Shown: positions 42,675-51,384, counted from the first letter of the stretch. The stretch: 54,380 bases of DNA from Nonomuraea corallina (GCF_027620315.1 NZ_JAPNNL010000028.1:1-54380), one strand, 5' to 3'. Program-made: numbers and translations. Notes: a model not told the origin generated them from the letters alone.

Positions 42675-43301
42675 GTGAACGAAGCGAAGAAGACGATCCA
42701 TGTGGCGACGTACGACACCATGGCCGACTGGGAGGTCGGGCACGCGACGGCGCATCTGCGCAGCGGCCGCTTCCACCGCGACGGCGACGGCTACGAGATC
42801 GTCATGGTCGGTCTCACCCGCGACCCCGTCACCAGCATGGGCGGCCTGCGCATCACCCCCGGCCTGGCCCTCGACGAGCTCACGCCCGACCGGAGCGCGC
42901 TGCTGATCCTGCCCGGCGCCGAGCTGTGGGACGTGGGCGACTCCCTCGCGCCGTTCGCCCGTACGGCGCGCGCGTTCCTCGACGCGGGCGTCCCGGTCGC
43001 CGCGATCTGCGGGGCCACGGCCGGGCTCGCCAGGGAAGGACTGCTCGACCAGCGCGCCCACACCAGCGGGGCGCTGGAGTACCTCCAGGCCCAGGAGGGC
43101 TACTCCGGCGCCGACCGCTACGTGGAGGCGGACGCAGTCACCGACGGCGACCTGGTCACGGCCGGGCCCACCGAGCCCGTGGCGTTCGCCAGGGAGATCT
43201 TCCGCCGGCTCGACGTCAGCCGCCCTGAGGTGATCGACGCCTGGTACCGGCTCTTCGCCCGCAGCGACGCGTCGGCGTACGAGGTCCTGGTGTCGGCGTG
43301 A
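42675..43301 (+). CDS. DJ-1/PfpI-family protein (class I glutamine-amidotransferase-like)
   Basis: 208 aa. The nucleophile elbow VAAICGATAGLA carries the reactive Cys, LLILPGAELWD the oxyanion loop and the opening VATYDTMADWEVGHA the acidic residue used in this family. Members act as deglycases, chaperones or proteases of oxidatively damaged protein. No ribosome site is seen; with the -10 only a few bases upstream the message is probably leaderless. The marR gene overlaps its stop by 4 bp (GTGA). Confidence 0.88.
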   Translation: MNEAKKTIHVATYDTMADWEVGHATAHLRSGRFHRDGDGYEIVMVGLTRDPVTSMGGLRITPGLALDELTPDRSALLILPGAELWDVGDSLAPFARTARAFLDAGVPVAAICGATAGLAREGLLDQRAHTSGALEYLQAQEGYSGADRYVEADAVTDGDLVTAGPTEPVAFAREIFRRLDVSRPEVIDAWYRLFARSDASAYEVLVSA

Positions 43302-43858
43302 GCGACGCGAACCAGCACCTCGACGGACCCGCCCCGCCGCCGGGCGGGTCCAGTGACGAATTGGACGAACTGGAGGTCGGGGCGTTGCTGTCGGACACCG
43401 CGGTGACGGTGTTCCGGTTGCACGGGCGGTTCCTGGAGATGTCCGAGACGCTGGCCCGTCCGGCGGGGTTGACGGCCGCCTGGTGGCAGGTGCTCGGCGC
43501 GGTGCTGCGCGAGCCGCTGCCGGCGGCGGGCATCGCCAGGGCGATGGGCATGACCCGCCAGGGCGTGCAGCGGGTCGCCGACCTGCTGGTGGAGAGGGGC
43601 CTGGCCGAGTACCGGCCGAACCCCGCGCACAAGCGCGCCAAGCTCCTCACCCCGACCGCCGAGGGCAGGGAGGCGATCGCCAAGATCAACCCCGGTCATC
43701 GGGAACTGGCCGCCAGGTTGGCGCGCGAACTCGGCGTCGACGGCATGCACGCCTGCCTGGAGTCCCTGCGACGGCTCAACACGGCGATGGAACACATCAC
43801 CGCCTCCTGGCCACGCCCGGAGACCACCGCCGCCGCACACCGCCGTCCCACCCCCTGA
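43298..43858 (+). CDS. MarR-family transcriptional regulator
   Basis: 186 aa. A polar N-terminal tail of about 30 residues precedes the winged helix PLPAAGIARAMGMTRQGVQR and wing PNPAHKRAKLLTPTAEG. It is translated as second gene of the PfpI operon and probably represses it through the dyad at 42640-42674. Thiol- or oxidant-responsive control would suit the partner gene, but there is no cysteine in the DNA-binding region, so the signal is open. Confidence 0.88.
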   Translation: MSDANQHLDGPAPPPGGSSDELDELEVGALLSDTAVTVFRLHGRFLEMSETLARPAGLTAAWWQVLGAVLREPLPAAGIARAMGMTRQGVQRVADLLVERGLAEYRPNPAHKRAKLLTPTAEGREAIAKINPGHRELAARLARELGVDGMHACLESLRRLNTAMEHITASWPRPETTAAAHRRPTP

Positions 43859-43901
43859 ACCCCCGCCGAGCCGGCTCCCGCGGTCGAGTCGCCGTGGGCG
43901 T

Positions 43902-44471
43902 TCAGCGGGCGTCGTTCGACCCGGGGCGGACGGCGCCGAGGTAGGTGCGCCGGTCGAGGGGTTCCACCCGTACGCGGCCGCCGGTGTACGGGGCGTTGAC
44001 CATCCGCTTGCGGCCGATCGCGACGGCGACGTGCTCGGGGCCCGGGCGGTGCCGGTTGCTGTCGTAGAAGACCAGGTCGCCGGGGCGCACCGCGTTCCTG
44101 GGGATCCGGGCCCCTTCACGCCACTGCGCCTGCGAGGTGCGGGCGATGGTCACGCCCACCGTGGCCCACGCGTACTGCGCGAGCCCGGAGCAGTCGAACC
44201 CCCAGACCCTGGCGCCGCGGCCGATCCCGTAGCCGGGGCCGCCGGTGCCGCCTCCGCCCCACGAGTACGGGAGCCCGACCATGTCGAGCGCGGTCCGGGC
44301 CGCCATTCGTCCCCGGTGGTAATCGGACGCCGGAGCGTCGTCATTACAGTCGTCCCGGTCCCAGGAGGAACAGTCGTGGGCCATTGCCGTGGCGGAATCA
44401 ACGGCGCTGACGAAAGCACAGGCCAGGGCTGTGAGTATGAGTACGCGTAGTGCCCGCATCTCTGTTTTCAC
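43902..44471 (-). CDS. Secreted NlpC/P60 (C40) hydrolase, short form
   Basis: 189 aa. The signal peptide is RALRVLILTALACAFVSAVD, cleaved near DSATAMA. The catalytic domain has Cys94 in GFDCSGL, His147 in GPEHVAVAIG and Asn159 in VNAP as third residue. Two Cys in AHDCSSWDRDDCND may form a disulfide. Unlike the NlpC/P60 protein at 1071 it has no coiled coil, so it may be freely diffusible. GTG 44471 or ATG 44459 may be the start. No riboswitch is visible upstream. Confidence 0.87.
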   Translation of the reverse strand: MKTEMRALRVLILTALACAFVSAVDSATAMAHDCSSWDRDDCNDDAPASDYHRGRMAARTALDMVGLPYSWGGGGTGGPGYGIGRGARVWGFDCSGLAQYAWATVGVTIARTSQAQWREGARIPRNAVRPGDLVFYDSNRHRPGPEHVAVAIGRKRMVNAPYTGGRVRVEPLDRRTYLGAVRPGSNDAR

Positions 44472-44889
44472 CGCTTCTGCGTCATTGGACGCGCCGATCC
44501 TCGCCGCCGGCGCAGCCTCGCTGTCCCTCTGATGAATGCTCCACGAGCTATGGGGATAAAACGCCCTTTAACCAGGAGAGACGCGTGTATGGCGACAAGC
44601 TGAAAAATAGGCTCTAATGGCGCAGCGGCAAAAGCGGAACAGTCCGGACATTTCCTCATTCGGAGGCGCGGTATATTCCGTTCACGGAAAGGGGTTTGGC
44701 CTTCCATGAGCGCGCCCGTTCGCCGGGCCGGACCGCAGTGGCGGCCTTCATGAGAAGGTGTCAATTCGGTCATTTTCCTGCGAAGATTACATAGACGGGC
44801 ATATTTCGTGTATCGTGGGCCCCGGCCGGCGCCTTCCGCCACGAGGCCCGGTGACAACCCCCTGAGCCAGAGAGGGGGGTGTGCGCGTG
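44472..44889. other. Intergenic region between NlpC/P60 and STAS genes
   Basis: This 418-bp divergent region is richer in A and T than its surroundings and shows no convincing gene. It holds several dyads: TTCCG-N4-CGGAA near 44676-44690, CCTTC-N4-GAAGG near 44745-44758, and a hairpin over the STAS ribosome site (44858-44878). Promoters of both genes must lie here, but I could not fix them. Confidence 0.5.
44858..44878 (+). promoter_or_regulatory. Hairpin covering the STAS ribosome site
   Basis: CCCCCT (44858-44863) pairs with AGGGGG (44873-44878) around a 9-nt loop. The 3' arm is the Shine-Dalgarno of the STAS gene, so folding would hide it. Confidence 0.4.
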
Positions 44890-45228
44890 ATGAGCGACGA
44901 CACGGAACGACTGCTCTACCAGGACGCCCAGGTGCACGTCATCGCGCGATGTCCGCCGCTGACGATCCTCCTGGTGGGTGAGGTCGACATCACCAATAGC
45001 CAGGAGCTCGCCCGTACTCTGCGACGTTCGTGGAACGGCGGCGAGCCGCTGGTCGTCGACACCGGCGCGCTGACCTTCGTCGACCTGTCCGGCCTGCGCG
45101 TGCTGGCGCTGCCCGCGCTGCCGCCGGAAGACCGGTGGATCAGGCTGATCAACCTGACCCCGTGCCAGAAGCGGCTGCTGGACCTCATGGGCTGGCGCCA
45201 GAAGGCCCGCGCCCGCCCGCTCGCCTGA
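44890..45228 (+). CDS. STAS-domain anti-sigma-factor antagonist
   Basis: 112 aa SpoIIAA/RsbV-like. VHVIARCPPLTILLVGEVDI is the first strand pair, and LTFVDLSGLRVLAL carries the phosphorylatable Ser67 in the DLSG motif. Such proteins free a sigma factor by binding its anti-sigma kinase when unphosphorylated. A kinase-type partner (47720) lies 2.5 kb downstream on the same strand. ATG 44890, GTG 44887 or GTG 44881 may be used; the strong AGGGGGG fits the first two. Confidence 0.86.
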   Translation: MSDDTERLLYQDAQVHVIARCPPLTILLVGEVDITNSQELARTLRRSWNGGEPLVVDTGALTFVDLSGLRVLALPALPPEDRWIRLINLTPCQKRLLDLMGWRQKARARPLA

Positions 45229-45331
45229 CCCGCCACCCGGAAGGCCCCCGCGCGACCGTGATCCCGCCGTGACCCGGTGTCTAGGCGGTCGCCCCGGGGG
45301 TATGCGGGGCGGATCGACGAGGGAGGGAACC

Positions 45332-46513
45332 ATGAAGGCCGTCACCTGGCACGGCAAGAGGGACGTACGGGTCGAGCAAGTGCCCGATCCTGAGATCAAG
45401 GAGCCGAACGACGCCGTCATCAAGGTCACCAGCACCGGCATCTGCGGCTCCGACCTGCACCTGTACGAGGTGCTCGGGCCCTTCATGCAGGAGGGCGACA
45501 TCCTGGGTCACGAGCCCATGGGCGTCGTGGAGGAGGTCGGCGCCCAGGTGACCGGGCTCAAGCCGGGTGACCGGGTGGTGATCCCGTTCAACATCTCCTG
45601 CGGCCACTGCCACATGTGCGGGCTGGAGCTGTACGCCCAGTGCGAGACCACCCAGGTCCGCGAGCACGGCATGGGCGCGGCCCTGTTCGGCTACACCAGG
45701 CTCTACGGCCAGGTGCCCGGCGGGCAGGCGGAGTACCTGCGGGTGCCGCAGGCGCAGTTCGGCCCGATCAAGGTGCCCGATGGGCCGCCGGACGAGCGGT
45801 TCGTGTTCCTGTCGGACGTGCTGCCCACCTCCTGGCAGGCCGTGGAGTGGGCGGAGGTGCCCGAGGGCGGCAGCGTGACCGTTCTGGGCCTGGGCCCCAT
45901 CGGGCAGATGTGCGCCCGCATCGCCCGCCACCGCGGTCACCGGGTGATCGGCGTCGACGGGGTGCCCGCCCGCCTGGAGATGGCCCGCCGACACGGCATC
46001 GAGGTGATCGACGCCTCCGACGTCACCGACGTGCCCGCCGCGATCCGCGACCTGACCTCGGGGCGCGGCACCGACTCGGTGATCGACGCGGTCGGCATGG
46101 AGGCGCACGGCTCGCCGGGCGGCAAGCTGGCCCAGAGGATCACCGGTCTCCTGCCGGACGCGGTGGCCGCGCCGCTCATGACCCACGCGGGCGTCGACCG
46201 GCTGGCCGCGCTCAACCAGGCCATCGAGAGCGTCCGGCGTGGCGGCACCATCTCGGTCATCGGCGTCTACGGCGGCATGACCGACCCGCTGCCGATGCTG
46301 CGCATGTTCGACAAGGGCATCGCGCTGCGCATGGGCCAGGCGCACGTCAAGCGCTGGATCGACGCGCTGATGCCGCTGCTCACCGACGACGCCGATCCGC
46401 TCGGCGTGATGGACCTCACCACGCACACCATGCCGCTCGACCAGGCGCCGCAAGCGTACGAGATGTTCCAGAAGAAGCGGGACGGGGTGGTCAAGATCCT
46501 GCTCACGCCGTGA
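45332..46513 (+). CDS. Zinc-dependent dehydrogenase, formaldehyde-dehydrogenase-like (MDR family)
   Basis: 393 aa. Catalytic zinc residues are Cys38 (TGICGSDLH) and His60-Glu61 (GHEP). The structural zinc loop has Cys90, Cys93, Cys96 and Cys104 (CGHCHMCG...C). The NAD fold starts VTVLGLGPIGQMCARIA. The long insert with MEAHGSPGGKLAQ resembles glutathione-independent formaldehyde dehydrogenases and related alcohol dehydrogenases. GGAGGG lies before ATG 45332. It may be a stress gene grouped with the STAS and HATPase genes. Confidence 0.92.
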   Translation: MKAVTWHGKRDVRVEQVPDPEIKEPNDAVIKVTSTGICGSDLHLYEVLGPFMQEGDILGHEPMGVVEEVGAQVTGLKPGDRVVIPFNISCGHCHMCGLELYAQCETTQVREHGMGAALFGYTRLYGQVPGGQAEYLRVPQAQFGPIKVPDGPPDERFVFLSDVLPTSWQAVEWAEVPEGGSVTVLGLGPIGQMCARIARHRGHRVIGVDGVPARLEMARRHGIEVIDASDVTDVPAAIRDLTSGRGTDSVIDAVGMEAHGSPGGKLAQRITGLLPDAVAAPLMTHAGVDRLAALNQAIESVRRGGTISVIGVYGGMTDPLPMLRMFDKGIALRMGQAHVKRWIDALMPLLTDDADPLGVMDLTTHTMPLDQAPQAYEMFQKKRDGVVKILLTP

Positions 46514-46556
46514 CGCGGGCGGTTTCGCTGCCCGTGGCGTGGGCAGCCCCACGCGC

Positions 46557-47615
46557 ATGAGAGTCGTGGTGGTGGGGGCGACGGGCAACGTCGGGACCAG
46601 CGTGGTGCGGGCCCTGGAAGCGGACGAGAGCGTGACGTCGATCGTCGGCGTGGCCAGGCGGCCGCCCGGCTCGCGCGAGGGCCGGGTCGAGTGGCACAAG
46701 GCCGACGTGGTCCACTCCGACCTGTCGCCGATCTTCGAGGGCGCCGACGCGGTCGTGCACCTGGCGTGGCTGTTCCAGCCGACCAGGGACGCCGTCGTCA
46801 CCTGGCGGGCCAACGTGCTCGGCAGCACCCGGGTCTTCAGGGCCGCGGCGGAGGCGGGGGTGTCCGCGCTGGTGTACGCGTCCTCGGTGGGCGCGTACTC
46901 GCCCCGGCCCAAGGACACGCGGGTGGACGAGAGCTGGCCCACGCACGGCTTCCCCGGCGCCGCCTACGGGCGGGAGAAGGCCTACGTGGAGCGGGTGCTC
47001 GACGTGTTCGAGAACGACAACCCGGGCATCCGGGTGGTCCGCATGCGGCCCGGGTTCATCTTCAAGCGGGAGGCGGGCACCGAGCAGCGCAGGCTGTTCG
47101 CCGGGCCGTTCCTGCCGCGCCGGCTGGTCAAGGCGGGGCGCGTCCCGTTCGTGCCCGACATCCCCGGGCTCAAGCTGCAGGTGCTGCACGCCGAGGACGC
47201 CGCGCAGGCGTACCGGCTGGCCGTCACCCGTGAGGTCAGCGGGGCGTTCAATCTCGCGGCCGAGCCGGTGCTCGACCCGCGCGCGCTGGCGGAGTTGCTC
47301 GGCGCGCGGGTGGTGCCGGTCTCCGGGCCGCTGGCCAGGGCCGCCGTGTCGGCCGGCTGGCATCTGCGGCTGGTGCCGGCCGCGCCCGGCCTGCTGGAGC
47401 TGGCGCTCGCCATTCCGCTGATGAAGACGGACCGGGCGCGGCAGGAGCTCGGCTGGGAGCCCCGGCACACCGCGCAGGACGCGATCCTGGAGGCGCTGGA
47501 GGGCATCCGGGAGGGCGCCGGGGCGGACACCGCGCCGCTCGCCCCCGACAGCGCGCGGGGCCGGCTGCGCGAGCTCGTCACGGGAGTCGGCGGTCGTTCC
47601 ACCCCGGAAGGCTGA
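46557..47615 (+). CDS. NAD-dependent epimerase/dehydratase (extended SDR)
   Basis: 352 aa. The nucleotide site VVVGATGNVGTSVV (Gly7, Gly10, Gly13) and the active-site pair in AAYGREKAYVE (YxxxK) with Ser in YASSVGAYSP mark an extended short-chain dehydrogenase. HLAWLFQPTRDAVVTWRANV is the usual adjacent helix. It lacks features pointing to one sugar. It lies 43 bp after the zinc dehydrogenase and is probably co-transcribed. Confidence 0.9.
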   Translation: MRVVVVGATGNVGTSVVRALEADESVTSIVGVARRPPGSREGRVEWHKADVVHSDLSPIFEGADAVVHLAWLFQPTRDAVVTWRANVLGSTRVFRAAAEAGVSALVYASSVGAYSPRPKDTRVDESWPTHGFPGAAYGREKAYVERVLDVFENDNPGIRVVRMRPGFIFKREAGTEQRRLFAGPFLPRRLVKAGRVPFVPDIPGLKLQVLHAEDAAQAYRLAVTREVSGAFNLAAEPVLDPRALAELLGARVVPVSGPLARAAVSAGWHLRLVPAAPGLLELALAIPLMKTDRARQELGWEPRHTAQDAILEALEGIREGAGADTAPLAPDSARGRLRELVTGVGGRSTPEG

Positions 47616-47719
47616 TCCCGGGTGTAAACCGGTCAGACCGGGGGAACAAGCGGACTGCGCGAGGTCCGGAAGCGCGGCCTGCGTGTCATCCGACACGGAG
47701 GAAGCGTGAGGAGGCTGGG

Positions 47720-48184
47720 ATGCGCACTCTGCTGACCCGATCCATCACCGGCACGGAGGTCGCCGACCTGCGCCGGGCGGTCGCTCGCCACGCGACGGGC
47801 TGCGGGCTGGCGAGCCCTCGCCTGGAGGACTTCGTCCTGGCCGTGCACGAGAGCGTCATCAACGTGGTGACCCACGCGGGCGGGCACGGCCACGTGAAGC
47901 TGTGGACGGTGGACGGGGTGCTGGGCGCCGAGACCGTCGACCACGGGGCCGGCATCCCCGGCGGTTATCTGGAGGTCCACCGCCGGCCTCCGGCGACGGT
48001 GTGCGACGGCCGGGGCCTCTACCTCATCCGCGAGCTCAGCGACGGCGTCACCGTCCGCACCGGGCCGCGCGGCACCCGGGTCGAGATCACCATGCTCCTG
48101 CCCGTGCGCCGGGTGCGGCGCCGGTCGCCGATGAAGCGCATCCGGGTGGCGGCCGACGGGCAGCCGGGCGGGTTCACCGCCTGA
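47720..48184 (+). CDS. HATPase_c_2 anti-sigma regulatory protein (RsbW-like)
   Basis: 154 aa GHKL ATPase fold. The N-box is VHESVINVVTHAGG (Glu44, Asn48), the G1 box is DHGAGI (74-79) and the G2 box is DGRGLYLIREL. It ends in a basic tail RRVRRRSPMKRIR. Such proteins bind a sigma factor and phosphorylate a STAS antagonist; the STAS gene at 44890 is the obvious candidate partner. An imperfect dyad GTGTC-N4-GACAC lies about 30 bp before the start. Confidence 0.87.
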   Translation: MRTLLTRSITGTEVADLRRAVARHATGCGLASPRLEDFVLAVHESVINVVTHAGGHGHVKLWTVDGVLGAETVDHGAGIPGGYLEVHRRPPATVCDGRGLYLIRELSDGVTVRTGPRGTRVEITMLLPVRRVRRRSPMKRIRVAADGQPGGFTA

Positions 48185-48257
48185 TCACGGACGCCCCGGC
48201 GGGCTCTCGCGTACCCCGGGTAGCCTCGCAAGGAGAGCCGAGATCAGGGGGTCGCGT

Positions 48258-48662
48258 GTGAGCGAGCGCAAACCGCCGGGAGTGCCCTTCGAGAGCTGGG
48301 TCGATCGGCAGATCCGCGAGGCGATCGAGCGCGGGGAGTTCGACGACCTGCCCGGCGCCGGCAAGCCCATCCCCGGGCTCGACCAGCCGTACGACGAGCT
48401 GTGGTGGGTCAAGCAGAAGGTGCGCGCCGAGGGCCTGTCGATGCCGCTGCCGCCCACGCTGCAGCTGCGCAAGGACGCGGAGGAGGCGCTGCGCCAGGCC
48501 GAGGGGGCGCGTACCGAAGCCGAGGTGCGGCGGATCGCCGGCGAGATCAACGACCGGATCCGCGAGGCGATCAGGACCGGGCTGCCGGGGCCGCCGCTCA
48601 ACCTCGTGCCCTACGACGTCGAGCGCCTGGTCGCGGAGTGGCGCGAGAGGAACGCGGGCTGA
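48258..48662 (+). CDS. DUF1992 protein (DnaJ-homologue subfamily C member 28-like)
   Basis: 134 aa. FESWVDRQIREAIERGEFDD, LPGAGKPIPGLDQPYDELWW and LQLRKDAEEALRQAEGARTE form the DUF1992 domain. Here it occurs without a J domain, as usual in bacteria. Function unknown, sometimes linked to proteostasis. GTG 48258; a strong terminator follows. Confidence 0.9.
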   Translation: MSERKPPGVPFESWVDRQIREAIERGEFDDLPGAGKPIPGLDQPYDELWWVKQKVRAEGLSMPLPPTLQLRKDAEEALRQAEGARTEAEVRRIAGEINDRIREAIRTGLPGPPLNLVPYDVERLVAEWRERNAG

Positions 48663-48669
48663 GAGCGCG

Positions 48670-48703
48670 GTGAACGCCCCGCCGCGTGCGACGGGGCGTT
48701 CAC
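48670..48703 (+). terminator. Terminator after the DUF1992 gene
   Basis: GTGAACGCCCCG/CGGGGCGTTCAC, 12-bp perfect stem (48670-48681 with 48692-48703), 7 bp after the stop. Confidence 0.8.
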
Positions 48704-48720
48704 CAGGGGTGGGAACAGGA

Positions 48721-48750
48721 CCCAGACCGGGGCAGGTCCGGCGGTCTGGG
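48721..48750 (-). terminator. Terminator after the GH6 cellulase gene
   Basis: CCCAGACC (48721-48728) pairs with GGTCTGGG (48743-48750) around a GC-rich loop, about 30 bp beyond the GH6 stop on the minus strand. Confidence 0.6.
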
Positions 48751-48778
48751 CCCTGTGCTCGTTGTCAGGTGCCGGAGG

Positions 48779-51130
48779 TCAGGACAGCGGGGGGTACGCG
48801 TTCCTGAGCAGCTCCCTGAACTGGGCGGAGAACCACTGGCCGGAGATCGGCGCGTCGGGCAGGGCGCCGGTCAGGTTGTTGCCGTTGAGCTCGTTGCCCG
48901 TGTAGGTGGGGTCGCACATCCGGTCGAAGCGCTTGCCCTGGTCGTTGTCGATCTCCCTGCTGGCGCCGTCGGACTCGCCCGGCGGCTTGATCCACACGTA
49001 GGCGTCGAAGCCGGCCGCGGGGCTGGCCTGCGGCCGCTCGCCGAGGCCCGCGCCGCTCTGGTTGCACCAGTTGCCGGCGTGGATGCGGCGGTCGACGCGC
49101 GACTCCTCCACGAACGTGTTGACGTTGGTCGAGCTGCTCGGCCCGGACGGGCGGGCGGTGCCGCCCCAGCCGTTGCGCGAGGTGTCGATGAGCATGCCCA
49201 GGCCCTGGCGGAAGCCCTTGGCGATCAGAGCGTTGCGCAGCGCGGTGGCGAAGCTCGCCTCGTCGATGTAGTAATTCCAGTCGACCCACTCGGACTGGCG
49301 GACGGTGGTGCCGTTCACCATGGTGTTGATGGTGAAGTGCGGCTCCCTGAGCGCGGAGTAGTTGGCGGTGTTGACGATGAAGCCGTCCACGCTGTCGACG
49401 CCTGCGGCTGTGCCGGCCACGGTCTGGTAGAAGAGGTCGACCGCGGGCTGGAAGTTGGAGTCCCAGCCGAGCCAGGCGTGGTGGGCGGCGTCGATGTAGG
49501 TGTAGACGTTGGTGATCGCGTGCAGCTTGTCGAGCGCGTAGCGGACGCCGTCACGGTAGCCGCCGGGGCCGTCGGCCTCGCGGCAGTCGGCGAACTGGTC
49601 GGTGTTGGTGATCAGGTTGGGCAGCGAGTCCGGCTCGATGATCGTGACGATCCTGAGGTTGGCGTACTGCGGGTCGTCGAGGATGCCGGCGATCGGGTCG
49701 ATGTACTCGGCCTTGTAGCGGTTGAAGCCGTTCTGCGCGATGCGCAGCTCGCCGTTGGAGGCCAGCGCCGAGCAGTCGCGGTTCGGCAGGTTGTAGATGA
49801 CGACCTGGATGGTCAGCGGCGCGGTGCCGTTGGCGGCGTCCTGGGCGACCGCCTCGTCCATGTGCTCCCGCAGGCTCATGGCGGAGGCGGAGCCGCCGAT
49901 GGCGGCGATCCGGTCCATCCACACGGCGGTGGAGATGTTGGCCACCGCGGCGCCGCCGGGCTCGGCCGCGGCCTTGGCCGACCAGTCGGGGTTGACGTAG
50001 CCGGTCGCTCCGGCGTACGGGTTCTCGACGTGGACGGGGTTGGTGCCGCCGTCGTCGTCGGCCTCGGTGGCCGTGACGGTCCGTGAGGTCAGGCCGGTGG
50101 ACGCCACGGTGAAGGTGCGGGTGCCGGCGGTGGTGTCGGAGTCCTGCGCCGCGGCCAGGGTCACCGTCTGCGGGGTGTTCCAGTTGTCCGGGGTGAAGGT
50201 GAGCGAGGCCCCGGCGGAGACGGTCAGGTTCGTGTCGCCGCTGCCGCCGGTCGAGGTGACGGTCACGTTCGCGCTGGGCCTGGCGGCCAGGCGGACGGTG
50301 TACGTGGCGGTGCCGCCTTCCGGCACGGTCACCGACGTGGGTGTGACGATCAGCGACTGCTCCACGGCGGCGTCGTCGTCCACCTCGCTGGCGTTGACGG
50401 TCGCCGAGGTGGCGCCGGTGCCGCCGACGGTGAAGGCGGCGGTGCCGGAGGCGGTGTCGGCGTCCTGGGCCGCGGCCAGCGTCACGGTCTGCGGGGTGTT
50501 CCAGTTGGACGGGGTGAAGGTGAGCGAGCCGCCGGAGGAGACGGTCAGGTCCGTGTCACCGCTGGCCCTGGTGGTGCTGACGGTCACGTTGGAGGTGGGG
50601 GCCGACGACAGGCGGGCGGTGAAGGTGGCGGTGCCGCCCTCGGGGACCGCCACGGAGCTGGCGGAGGTGACGACCGAGGGGGTCTCGCCGCCGGGGGCGC
50701 CGCAGGTGGTGCCGTTCACGGCGAACGACGTCGGGTTCGGGTTGCTGCCGGTCCAGGTGCCGTTGAAGCCGATGGAGGTGCTGGCGCCGGTGGCCAGGCT
50801 GCCGTTCCACGGCATGTTCCTGCCGGTCACGGTGGTGCCGGACTGGCTCCAACTGGCGCCCCAGCCCTCGGGCGTGTAGCGCTGGCCGGTGGTCGGGAAG
50901 TCGAAGGTCAGCGTCCAGTTGCTGAGGGGGTCACCGAGGTTCTTCAGGGTGATGCCGGCGGTGAAGCCACCCTGTCCCGGACTGGATGTCCACGTGTTGG
51001 CGGTGTACACGACGTCGCAGGAGACCGCGGCGTGCGCCGCCGTCGTCTGGCCGGCGACCAGGCCGAAGGCCGCGACGCAGGTCGCGGTCGCGGTCACGGC
51101 CCATTTACGCAGGCCGCGTGGGATGTTCAC
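48779..51130 (-). CDS. Secreted GH6 cellulase (cellobiohydrolase type) with CBM2 and two Calx-beta modules
   Basis: 783 aa. Signal peptide 1-34 (ends TTAAHA). CBM2 spans about 35-144 and starts AVSCDVVYTANTWTSS. Two Calx-beta-like modules span about 150-252 and 258-360, both with VPEGGTATxT and NWNTPQTVTLAAAQD blocks. The GH6 catalytic domain runs from about 365 to 783: VVIYNLPNRDCSALASNGEL (catalytic-acid Asp452) and IIEPDSLPNL (Asp501) are the family signatures. It should release cellobiose from cellulose chain ends. GTG 51130 has GGAG about 10 nt upstream. It is divergent from the GH48 gene and shares its CelR-type boxes. Confidence 0.95.
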   Translation of the reverse strand: MNIPRGLRKWAVTATATCVAAFGLVAGQTTAAHAAVSCDVVYTANTWTSSPGQGGFTAGITLKNLGDPLSNWTLTFDFPTTGQRYTPEGWGASWSQSGTTVTGRNMPWNGSLATGASTSIGFNGTWTGSNPNPTSFAVNGTTCGAPGGETPSVVTSASSVAVPEGGTATFTARLSSAPTSNVTVSTTRASGDTDLTVSSGGSLTFTPSNWNTPQTVTLAAAQDADTASGTAAFTVGGTGATSATVNASEVDDDAAVEQSLIVTPTSVTVPEGGTATYTVRLAARPSANVTVTSTGGSGDTNLTVSAGASLTFTPDNWNTPQTVTLAAAQDSDTTAGTRTFTVASTGLTSRTVTATEADDDGGTNPVHVENPYAGATGYVNPDWSAKAAAEPGGAAVANISTAVWMDRIAAIGGSASAMSLREHMDEAVAQDAANGTAPLTIQVVIYNLPNRDCSALASNGELRIAQNGFNRYKAEYIDPIAGILDDPQYANLRIVTIIEPDSLPNLITNTDQFADCREADGPGGYRDGVRYALDKLHAITNVYTYIDAAHHAWLGWDSNFQPAVDLFYQTVAGTAAGVDSVDGFIVNTANYSALREPHFTINTMVNGTTVRQSEWVDWNYYIDEASFATALRNALIAKGFRQGLGMLIDTSRNGWGGTARPSGPSSSTNVNTFVEESRVDRRIHAGNWCNQSGAGLGERPQASPAAGFDAYVWIKPPGESDGASREIDNDQGKRFDRMCDPTYTGNELNGNNLTGALPDAPISGQWFSAQFRELLRNAYPPLS
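50738..50818 (-). repeat. CBM2 segment nearly identical to that of the GH48 gene (inverted copy)
   Basis: The reverse complement of these 81 bases matches 51729-51809 at 79 positions. Both encode NMPWNG...SNP of the CBM2 domain in the two divergent cellulase genes. Confidence 0.9.
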
Positions 51131-51164
51131 GAGTCATCATCTCCAGGGGGGACAGAGGCTGACT

Positions 51165-51178
51165 TGGGAGCGCTCCCA
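51165..51178. promoter_or_regulatory. CelR/CebR operator box, GH6 side
   Basis: TGGGAGCGCTCCCA, a perfect 14-bp palindrome, lies 35 bp before the GH6 start. It is identical to the box bound by CelR of Thermobifida and to CebR-type sites in Streptomyces, which are released by cello-oligosaccharide. Confidence 0.92.
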
Positions 51179-51370
51179 TCGTGCAACCGGGTCCGCCAGG
51201 GTGTACAGCCGACGACGCTGCGCGAGCCCCGCCCCGCGGTCACACGCTCGCCGAACGCCGATGAACCGGTGTGAAACTTTCATGCCACGCCACCAGGTGA
51301 GAGGAAATACGGCTGTCACGCGGAGGGCGTTTCGTTGACACCGGCTCCACGGCGCATCGCACAATCCCCA

Positions 51371-51384
51371 TGGGAGCGCTCCCA
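51371..51384. promoter_or_regulatory. CelR/CebR operator box, GH48 side
   Basis: A second perfect TGGGAGCGCTCCCA lies 24 bp before the GH48 start. Both boxes fall in the 277-bp divergent promoter region. Confidence 0.92.

Noticed and set aside
44468..44857. Minus-strand ORF of about 129 codons upstream of the NlpC/P60 gene
   Set aside because: Third positions are not GC-rich, the product shows no motif, and the area looks like a promoter region.
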